Assembly: GCA_037501455.1 (NCBI GenBank)
Contig: CM074858.1
Coordinates: 92,912,501 to 92,976,500, forward strand
Direction: 5' to 3'
From: Lantana camara
Taxonomy: Eukaryota > Streptophyta > Magnoliopsida > Lamiales > Verbenaceae
Length of the DNA stretch: 64,000 bases
Shown here: positions 55,609 through 64,000 of the stretch, piece by piece
Layout: each line of letters begins with the position of its first letter
How positions within the stretch are numbered: the stretch's first letter is position 1
Translations under genes and position numbers: made by a program
The notes under the pieces: model-generated
Databases searched by the model: none
The model's input: only the letters and a program-made list of their open reading frames with translations
Told to the model about the DNA's origin: nothing

Positions 55609-56363
55609 CATAGTTGTTAAAGGCGAGAGGCGAGGGGCGGGCGAGGGGTGTATTTTCAAGGCGAAAGGCGAGGCGAGAGGCGGGCGGTAAAAAGGCGAAC
55701 GAGGCGATAAATAAAAAAGAATATTAAAATATATATATAATGCAGTAATAATACAAAAAAAACTTATTATAAATGATAAATTCAGTTCTTTTCCCTCAGA
55801 TAAGTGTTCAATGTTCATTTAAACTAAAATAACATTCTAAGATTGTAACTATCTTTGCCAGTAGCGTCTAGAAGCAACTGCCAGCAGTGGTATAATGGTA
55901 GCAGTGGTGTTCCTCATTTTTTTTACAGATTCTAGGGTTTTTTACTTCCATGTGTTAAACCTTTTATTTAGTTTTAAGTTTAGTATTTAACCTTAAAATA
56001 GGCCCAAAAGTGGTATTTTCATAGTTTCAAAAGCCCATGTATTTTTACGTTTAAAAAACCCTAAGAAAAGATGAGATTAAGTTTAGTATTTAACCTTAAA
56101 ATAGGCCCAAAAGTGGTATTTTCATAGTTTCAAAAAGCCCATGTATTTTACGTTTAAAAAACCCTAAGAAAAGATGAGATTTCTCTCATATGGAGGAGAG
56201 GCGCGCTTGAGGCGCGCCTGAGAAGAAGGCGAAAGGCGACAGAGGCGGATGAAGGCGAGCGCCTTTTCTACATCGCCTCGCCTGACCCCCACTGAGGCGA
56301 TGAGGCTGCGCCTCTCGCCTGAGGCGCCTCAGGCGAGAGAGGCGCTCGCCTTTAACAACTATG
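55609..56363. mobile_element. Non-autonomous hAT-like element in L5
   Basis: The perfect inverted ends CATAGTTGTTAAAGGCG and CGCCTTTAACAACTATG are flanked by the exact 8-bp duplication GTTGACAC (55601-55608 and 56364-56371). The subterminal regions are packed with GGCGAGG/GCCTCGCC words in opposite orientations at the two ends. The interior is non-coding and includes a 103-bp duplication (55974-56180). Confidence 0.92.
55974..56180. repeat. 103-bp tandem duplication inside the hAT element
   Basis: Units 55974-56076 and 56077-56180 begin TTAAGTTTAGTATTTAACC and are almost identical, differing by one-base length changes in A and T runs. Confidence 0.92.
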
Positions 56364-58180
56364 GTTGACACCGAAAATTCAAAAATAAATTATTAATTAG
56401 TGGCCCAAATAAATCGGCTATTAATTATTAATTTTTATCGTGAGTCCATAATAAATTTGGGCTTAAATATTTAATTTGGGATAAGAATTATGGGCTTATA
56501 TTCTTATTCTTAAATTAATTAAATGGATTAAAAAATGATCCATTAAAATAAAATAAAGCCCGCTTCTTCATCGTGTGGACTTTAAATTCAGGCCCAAGCC
56601 CATGAAGCCCAAAGGAAGAACCGAAGGCCTATAAATAAAGGCTCCAGGGCTACAAGTTGACATAACATCAAGTCACAAATCACATTACAAATCATAAGTC
56701 ACAAGTTCTCAAGAGCAAAGGCATTCAAGCTCTCAAATCTTCGAGCCATTGCCACTTGCTATCTCGAAGTGTTGTCCGTGCAACGAGCCACACTTCCAAG
56801 CAAATTTAACCAAGTTCTTCGTTTGATTCGAGATCAAGCATCAAGCCCTCGAATCCACTATTCGAGAAGAATCAGAGGATATTCAGAGATTGTAACACTT
56901 TTTACATTAAATCATTAAATTCTTTGTTTTCCCTATTTTCGTATTTCTTGTAATCATTTATTGCAGATTCCAACGAAAATTTGTGTAAACAATTACAATT
57001 TGTATTTTTTAATTAATCTTTTAATAATATGTATTTCGTTATATTTTTAATAAATATTTAAAATGGATTCTTAAATTTCATTTTAGTTTTGAAATTATAT
57101 GAATTCTTGAACGATATGCTTTTACGTGACAAGTTGCGTGCCGTTACTATATGAAATGAATTCGAAATTTTGTGGAAATTTACTATGTTGGAATTATTTG
57201 TGTTATGAATATGAATATATGTTCGTTTTATGTTTTTGGATTCATTTGCATGAGTTATGAATTTATTTTGATTTTGGAATCCAAAACGGGGGCTAACGAG
57301 CAATTAGCGCACCATTGGTTCCTTATTTGATATCTTGAGCTCGGCAATTCGGAATCGAGTTCCGTCACCTCCATTGGACTCGTATCGACGATTCAGATCC
57401 GATGGAACAAACCTCATATTTTTCTAAGACCATTTGGATTCCCAAATTCCAACCGAAACGAGCACTTTGTACCTAAAACGATAACCATTTACTTTTCTTA
57501 AAGCTACGGACCTACCCTAATGCACCTAAGACCTAAACCTTGACTAATATACACCTAGACCCACTCATTTTTCTCCCTCATCAGCCCATAACCGAACCAC
57601 TCTCACCCCACAACCTAAAAGTTCATCCAAAAGAAGAAGAAGAAAAGAAAAGGAGAAAGAAGAGGATCACTATTCAAAACCTTGGAGATTTGAGCTCATC
57701 TCCCTACCATTTCTCACCATCTCTTGAAGGTAAGTTTATATTTGTGTAGGATATCTCCTTATGGTTCTTTTAAGTCTTATATTATATGATTTCACCAAGT
57801 TTTGATTGGGGTATGATGAAGATGATGAATAGTGAAGGGTTATTGCATTTTGATGAATTAACTTGGTTCTCTTTGGTTTTCTTTGATACTCATGAGTGTT
57901 AGGTGATCACAAGACATGTATTTATGATTGTATGGACTTATTTTACTTGGTAGTTGAGGATTTATTGGATTGCCATTAATGGAGCTTGAAGAATGGTTAT
58001 GGTGTTTGAATCTTTGTTGCTTTCTTGGAGCTTTTGGTGTTTAAGTGTGATCAAGCATGTATGTATGAGTTTATAGCATGAAATTGTATGCTTTTGGTCA
58101 AGTTTTGAGTTGGTTACATGCATCCATACCTTTCCCTTTCGTACTTGCCCTGTTGCTGAGTTTTTTTAGCTACTGAGTCA

Positions 58181-58271
58181 AATCCATGGGGGTGGATTTG
58201 AGTCAGTGGGTGTCTGACCAGAATCCATGGGGGTGGATTTTTCCCTTTGGAAAAATCCATGGGGGTGGATT
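58181..58271. repeat. Dyad motif array of L5 (AATCCA..TGGATT)
   Basis: AATCCATGGGGGTGGATT occurs identically at 58181-58198, 58222-58239 and 58254-58271. TTGCCCTGTTGCTGAG (58145-58160) precedes it, the same anchor as L4. A T-rich stretch follows, as in L4. Confidence 0.88.
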
Positions 58272-60083
58272 CTGCCCTGCCAATTTTTGTTACTCCGATT
58301 TTGTTTTTTCTTGTTTTTCTTCGCTTGTTTGATCTTCCTCCACCTCTTTTATGACTTCTATGCAATACTAACATGTATTATCTTGGGTGTTATGAAATTT
58401 TATGATTTTTCGTGGAATATTTTACGAGTTATGCCTCAATATGTCTTCCTTGCTCCAATATGGTACATGCATGCATTGATACTTCATGTTTGAACCCCAA
58501 ATGATGTTGTGCTTCTTTTAATGATTGATATGAAGTGTTTACATGTTATACTACGTGTGATGATCATTATTTGAATTTCTTAGATTTATGTGGTATAGAA
58601 ATGAAAGTCATGAACTCATATGGATATGAATGTTTCTTGAAAGGAATGAATGGCTTGTATACATGTCTTTAAGACATTAATTGTGCACAAGAATGTTTCT
58701 ATGACATGCTATCATATCTTATACTTTCATATCGTATTCATTGCATTGTCGTGCGTCATATATGGTTCATTTGGAGTCTTGAGTCTTACGTGTACCTTCT
58801 ATTGTCCTTTGTACAGTTTTCTCCAGGGCGGAGACTTGCCGAGTTCTTAGGACACTTCCGAGTCCTCTTGTTTCTTCTTAGTGTTGGTTGGTAAGCTAAG
58901 GACAGGTGGGTTTCTCTACTATTTAGTTAAACAACCCTATATACTTTCAATGTGCAAAGATTTCGACCAAACATTAATATATGTATATAGAGTCGTTTCA
59001 AGAGTAAATGTTTGTAACGTAAAGCCCTTATTTTATGAACCCTACCAAATGTTTTGGCGAGAATGAATGAATGATTGCATAGAATGGGGCCCAGGGACTT
59101 GGTGTGAGTGGCTATCCGGGGAGGCATGGGCCGACGGTGATCCCTCACACTAGTTCCAACTAATGAACGGTGTAACCGGACTTTGTTAGGAGTTAGCGAG
59201 GAATGGACGCTAAGTGCCATCTGGGGAGTCATGTTCCCCTTTTGGTCAATGAATGGGTGGTCGGGCCTTGCAAACCCACCACCAACCCGGAGGAAGAAGG
59301 TGTAAATGTTCATGAATGTGCACGAAAGAATGTAATGTATGAAAGAAAGAAAGAACGAATGAATGTTTAATGAACTACACAAGGTATTGGTTGGAGATAA
59401 TGCACGCCTACTCGCCGGGCCACGAAAGACCTAAAGAATGAAAATGAATGTTATAATCCCTTTTGATTGATTCTTTCTCTCGCCCACTTGGGAAATACTT
59501 CGAAAACCTCACTTGGGATTATAACTTGCATGTGAATGTTTAAATACCGTCTTATACTATACTTATGCCTCATTTTATACCCACCAATCTCCTATAGACT
59601 GAACCCGGTTTGTTTTCAGTTTTCTTGCAGGTTTGGAGTGCTAGGCGGGAAGTCGAGTTTGTTAACTCTTTCGGTCAAGTCAAAGTCTGTTCTTATACAT
59701 AGTGTATCATGATTTGTTTAAATTATGAAGAATATATGATTTGTATTGATTATTGCTACCATCATGAATTCTGAATAAGCTTATAGGAACAGAAAGAATC
59801 TGTAATTGATGTTTTATGATTTTATTAAATTTCGGGATTAGGTATCCATGTTAGTTGAACCCGTTACTATTTGCTACCCTTGTTATTTATGAATGTACTT
59901 TACTTCCGCACCAGAATTATTTCTATTGTAATGTTTCTTTGGTTGCGAAAGTTAGCTCCCGCCTAGCTTAGCGAGTGTGTGTGTCCCCGTTCGCCGTGAT
60001 TTAGCTCGGGTATGGATTGTCCATTTCATATTCGGGTCGGGTCTCGGTGCGGGGGATGTGGTACCTTGCGCTCGGGTGCTACA

Positions 60084-60574
60084 ATAGCTTTACTAAAGCT
60101 ATAAACTTTAGTCTGTCTTCCTGTATAGAAGTGATCAAATTCGCAAGATCCTGTCACTTTGAGTATATTCTCAAAATGAGTTCGCTGTTTATATGAACCA
60201 ACAGAAAAAGATGCAGTATCCAAGCACCTTTGCATGAGATGCCAAATATTATCTTTCCATCTCAAATCTTTATTTTTTAAGAGTAATATTAACACTTTAT
60301 GAGGATTTTTCTCATAAAGTAAATCAACCGATTCAATTTCTTCATCCCCTACTATATTAGCATAGGGTGGAGCATTTTGAGTATTACTCTCTTGTCTAGC
60401 TTTATATTCCAAAAATTCCTTGTATAAAGGATCATCCATTCGTGTATTACTTGAGGATGATGATAAAATATTCGCTATATTTTCAGCTATTAGCTTCTGG
60501 TTACCAAATTGAGCAATACTTCTCCCACCTCTTCCTCTATTTGAAGAATTTCTACCTCCTCCTTGAGGTCGCAT
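60084..60574 (-). CDS. EPRV-B ORF2, 5' part (function unknown)
   Basis: The ATG at 60574 starts a Gly/Arg/Asn-rich N-terminus, then a region of mixed charge that matches the ORF2 fragment of EPRV-A. The frame is open down to the L5 insertion; codons after 60084 are not viral. Upstream, the polyprotein ends at about 60595 (LKKLIA then stop), leaving a short gap, which fits a two-ORF arrangement. Without a recognised domain, the basic N-terminus only suggests nucleic-acid binding. Confidence 0.75.
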
Positions 60575-60697
60575 CCTGAAATACCAATAAATTTAAGCTA
60601 TTAGCTTTTTTAATTTTTCTTTTACAGCTATAAGTTGTTTTTTATCCTCTTCAATATAATAATCGAGGCCATGGTTTTCATTTACATAAAGACATAA
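60575..60697 (-). pseudogene. EPRV-B polyprotein C-terminal end
   Basis: An open stretch on the minus strand ends at a stop near 60593, just before ORF2. It is separated from the rest of the polyprotein (62630-63480) by L7. Confidence 0.65.
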
Positions 60698-62629
60698 TTT
60701 AACACCCGGTTTTTTTTTTAAATTTATTTACTTAAGTATATTTTATTATAATAGTATTATTGGATAATGATATAGTAACGATTTTGAGATATTATAGAAG
60801 TGGGATTCCCACGATATAGATAAGACTCACCCTAACCGATAGAAGTGAAACTCCAACGATATAGAAAAACCTAAAAGCGAGAGATATATTAGGCTCAGAC
60901 TCAATAGTTTTTCGTGTATATATAGAGAGAGTTAGAGAAAAAGAAAAACGACGCTCAATGCAGAAGATAGCGAAAGCGAAAAGAAGGAAAACATAGAGAA
61001 TTATTTCACCCTTAGCAACGTGCGGCTTTCGGCATCGACATCCGACATCAGAATTGTGTGCCGACTGTTAGGTATACTTCGTATGCATACTCTTATAGAA
61101 TTTGGTGAAACTATATCTATATTAGGTTTAGTAAAATTGTACAGTTAATAGTCTTTGTATTGACGAATAGATATATAGTCACAATTATTATATATCATTT
61201 AATCTATTTAGATTTATTGAATAATTATCATCGGTCATTTAATTACGGACTTCAGAGAAATTGCATATTTATTATGGAAATCATCTTCTGCATGTTAATA
61301 TCCAGATTGTATAAGAATTTCTCATCCATTAACCAAGACACTCTGCGCAGTGCTTGTAATTAGGTCCATACGACAATTATTTCATATTAATTGAAACATC
61401 AATCATGTTTCTCAGTAGATAATATGAGTGACTTAAACAAATTGGTAAGGTAGTAAATATATTTTATATATTGTGTTTAGTATGATCTATCACCTATTCC
61501 ATATTTTAGCCGTATTAGTTGGGCCAACATTCAGTTAGCTAGATCACTTTGGATAATTAGTATTAGTATTAGAATGGAACCACAGTAGCTATAGAATTTA
61601 AATTTTGATTATTGGTATTTAAGCTAATTATCGAGTTTCATTATTAGATTCTTCTCCATCGAGTTAGAGCTTTCGTCAATTAGCTATCAAGGTTTTCTAG
61701 GATTTCAAGTATCACGAGGTTATTAATTCTTGATGATCTCTACTTTAATATATATTTTTATTAAATTAATGGTATTGTTTCAATTAAGATGTTTTTATGG
61801 AAAATGATATGTTTTATGAAAATTAAGATCAAGCATATAAATAAAGTTATTATTTTTCATTATGTATGAAAATTGTATTTTTCATGAATATTATTGCGAT
61901 TGAGCTCATAGATTGATCAGATCATTGTTTTAGACCATTGGGTTATTTGTTGGTGCCCGGAACTAGTTCCATTATTGTTTGGCCGCCCAGCGGGAGTACA
62001 GCTGGACTATTGTTTGGTTATTGTCCATGGATATCCATTTAGCCGACAACCCTGCCTAGGAATAGAATGATGGTCTTAGTATTGTTCTTTGAGCTAAACC
62101 AAATTGTTCATGGACTCATTGTTTGGAAATTGTCGTTATGGCTTATTGATAAGAAAATTGGTATGATATTATTTGTATAAAATGGTAAGTTTTTTAAATA
62201 TGCTTGATTGGGTAGAGAAAGTCGGGAATTACTTATTGAGTGTGCAGCTCACCGCTTGCTATTGTTTTTCTGATATTTAACCAAGTTTTGAGGTCAGGAA
62301 GATGGATTTAGGATCTATTTATTTTATCTAATTTCATATTGTCAAGGACTTCTGTCTTTTTTAATTTCATTAGCTAGTTCGATTAAGATCTGTTTATTTT
62401 TCTTATGGGAACTATAGATACTAATGACTTCTCATATATATTTGAGAAGTTGTGTTTTCGAATTTAGATGCTCTGTACCATGAAATATTTGGATCTTATT
62501 GAAGGATTTTGCACTCTACTTGGATATTTAGATTAATTGTTTTTCTAAGTTCATGGTTTAAGAGGGCCTTGTGTTGTCGGGATGCAACCGACGGCACGGC
62601 CGGTCACATCCTGATTTTGGGGCGTGACA
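60698..62629 (+). mobile_element. LTR-like element L7 (different family)
   Basis: It begins TTTAACACCCGG (expected TG changed to TT) and ends GGGGCGTGACA. The flanks CATAA (60693-60697) and CATTA (62630-62634) differ at one position, consistent with an aged 5-bp duplication. Its interior does not match L1-L6. A TATATATAGAGAG motif at 60917-60930 may be a promoter. No gene found; the ORF at 61160-61363 is unconvincing. Confidence 0.65.
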
Positions 62630-63134
62630 CATTAAGACTTAGTCTGCTCAATTTGGGCCTCTAAGTATCTTTGATAAGCTATAAGCTTTGGAATCATTAA
62701 TTTATGATGCCAAATAATTTCAAGGCCAGGGGATTTAATATTAGTCCTGACATCAAAAGGACCAATTAAAGGGGGATCGAAATCATATTTGAATTCTTCC
62801 CAATTCCAAAGATTTATAACTTGAATCCTAGGGGAATTCATTCCTGCAAAATCAAGCAATATAATAATTAATTTCTTCAAGGAGTTTTTCCTTAAAATGT
62901 CTGCTAGAATTAATATGAAAACAAGTATTTTCATATTGACTTTTTCTCTCAATATAATCAATGTTGATTCTTGGATTAAGAATCTCATAATGGATTTTAT
63001 CCTCCCAATAAATAATATTCCTGTCATGCTCATGTAAAGTATACACTATTTTTTCACATAATTATAAATTAGCTTTATCCCAGTTGATAGATTTATAAAA
63101 TCTGTGGGAAGGTAACTCTGGAACTCCTCTGGCT
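62630..63134 (-). pseudogene. EPRV-B polyprotein region downstream of RNase H
   Basis: Two overlapping frames (63046-62852 and 63033-62632) carry the continuation of the polyprotein after RNase H, with a frameshift near 62850 and a stop at 63135. No known catalytic motif is visible in this stretch. L7 interrupts it at 62630. Confidence 0.7.
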
Positions 63135-63480
63135 TCACACATCCTGTAAATATTCTCTTGTTAGAAAATCAGGAAGACTATTGTCAGTTCCTTTTTTATA
63201 AACAATTTCAAAATCAAAAGGGGCTAATTGAGCCTGCCATCTAGCAAACATCTGCTTAGAAACTTGATGATCAAAATTTTTATTAAACATATATTTAGCA
63301 GCCTGACAATTTGTCCTAATAACAAATTTTTGATTATATAAATCATCTTGGAATTTTAGAACACACTTAAGAATAGCCAAAATTTCTTTTGCTATAGTAG
63401 CATAATTCTTTTGGCTATCTCTCCATTTCCCAAAATGGAACCTAACAAGATATTCTTGTTGGTTATGAGGAGATTTCTGT
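63135..63480 (-). pseudogene. EPRV-B RNase H (pararetroviral pol 3' end)
   Basis: The frame is open from about 63480 to 63135. It contains the RNase H domain of a caulimovirid pol, with the TNCQAAKY block where RNase H proteins have TD, and the final ARWQAQLAPFDFEIVYKKG and LPDFLTREYL blocks. These are also typical of the caulimovirid RNase H C-terminus. Sequence to the right of 63480 is unrelated, so the reverse transcriptase is missing. Confidence 0.85.
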
Positions 63481-63649
63481 TTAGATAATTATATCATCTA
63501 GTAATGAATCTAATCGAATCAAAAATTTAGTCCACATGCAATTTTTATGTCACTTGATTCATTTGTTTATGATTTGTATTGACAAATGATAGTTTATTTG
63601 CCTCAAATTAGTTATTAAGCATGTTTATATAATCTTGCTACTATCTCTA

Positions 63650-64000
63650 ATTTTAAGAATGAAATATCTGAATTGAATAGTGAAAATTACAAAATATGGA
63701 AGGGAGTTCTCCTCCATTTGGGTGTACGGGCATTGATTATGCTATTAGGAAAGATAAAAACACATACCGATGAAACCAACACTCAAGCAGAAAAAGCGCT
63801 TTAAGAATAGTGGGAGCGGTCTAATCATTTTAGTGTCATGTTCATAAAGATAAAAGTTCCTACTGGAATCGTGATTCTGTGAAAAAGCATGACGATGTTC
63901 GGACATTACTGAAGGCATTGGATGAACAGTTTGAAACTTCAGATAAGACACCTGTCAACACCTTAATAATGAAATTCTCAAATTTAAAACTCACTAAAGT
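63650..64000 (+). pseudogene. Ty1/copia gag fragment, degenerate
   Basis: Pieces in changing frames resemble the N-terminal gag of plant copia elements (UBN2-type): LNSENYKIWKGVLLHLG, GIDYAIRKD, then WERSNHFSVMFIKIK and further on LIMKFSNLKLT. Stops (near 63754, 63803, 63809) and frameshifts break it. It runs off the right edge of the window, so the rest of the element may follow. No LTR is visible on its left (63481-63650 is unassigned). Confidence 0.72.

Larger units (their letters stand above)
55345..60083 (+). mobile_element. LTR-like element L5 (solo LTR candidate, 4.7 kb including a hAT insert)
   Basis: It begins TCTAACGCCCC (TG changed to TC) and ends GGGTGCTACA, with ATAGC on both sides (55340-55344 and 60084-60088). 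EPRV-A (52565-52590) gives the empty site. It shares with L4 the AATTCGGA..TTCCGTCAC..TTGGACTCG block (57345-57380 and 49855-49890), AGGTAAG at 57728, and the 3' region. Removing the 755-bp hAT element leaves about 4.0 kb. No internal genes; ORFs at 57540-59382 are not convincing. Confidence 0.82.
48176..63480 (-). mobile_element. Endogenous pararetrovirus (florendovirus-like), tandem partial copies
   Basis: On the minus strand the order is RNase H and polyprotein 3' end, ORF2, intergenic region, movement protein, a deletion, ORF2, intergenic region, start of movement protein. The two copies are head to tail (EPRV-B 63480-53563; EPRV-A 53562-48176) and share high similarity over ORF2 3' part, intergenic region and movement protein 5' end. 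A movement-protein domain plus caulimovirid RNase H indicates Caulimoviridae. A polyprotein ORF followed by a second ORF of unknown function fits florendoviruses. Four LTR-like inserts and several stops interrupt it; it is a dead genomic relic. Confidence 0.85.

Overview
This is a repeat-rich window from a flowering plant genome, probably a dicot. The evidence is the nested Ty3/gypsy retrotransposons of the Tat type, hAT transposons, a Ty1/copia fragment and an old integrated plant pararetrovirus in an AT-rich background. I see no host protein gene, rRNA, tRNA or CRISPR array. Almost everything recognisable is mobile or viral DNA in various stages of decay. All comparisons were made by eye within the window.

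Layout. 1-2639: two copies (L1, L2) of an LTR-like element with TGTAACGCCCC ends, on the minus strand, one ending inside the other. 2640-10774: a decayed Tat element (Tat-C, minus strand) whose left part is cut by L2; its gag is interrupted by a 778-bp hAT element. 10775-12106: AT-rich DNA with a broken hAT transposase 3' end. 12107-30407: Tat-A (plus strand), complete with two LTRs and the 5-bp target duplication ACTAT. It is inflated to 18.3 kb by a five-fold tandem array of its archaeal-type RNase H plus integrase segment. 30408-35764: intergenic DNA with a truncated LTR-like copy (L3). 35765-45547: Tat-B (minus strand), two LTRs, target duplication TAGTT, with reverse transcriptase deleted. 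45548-48175: AT-rich DNA with a 121-bp duplication and a strong foldback element. 48176-63480: a tandem, minus-strand endogenous pararetrovirus (florendovirus-like: movement protein, RNase H and a second ORF). It is split by four LTR-like insertions (L4 49612-52399, L6 54856-55010, L5 55345-60083, L7 60698-62629), and L5 itself holds a hAT element. 63650-64000: decayed Ty1/copia gag.

How the parts relate. The Tat elements encode gag, aspartic protease, reverse transcriptase, RNase H, a second archaeal-type RNase H and integrase on one strand. On the other strand, between pol and the 3' LTR, they carry a three-exon gene with its own TATA box. The two transcription units converge on a set of tandem hairpin-forming repeats.

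The most unusual observation is in the LTR-like family L1-L5. Each copy has, at a corresponding internal position just after a GCCCTGTT-like anchor, a small array of dyad-symmetric motifs. The motif sequence differs completely between copies but is kept uniform within a copy, and L1 shows compensatory changes in the two arms.
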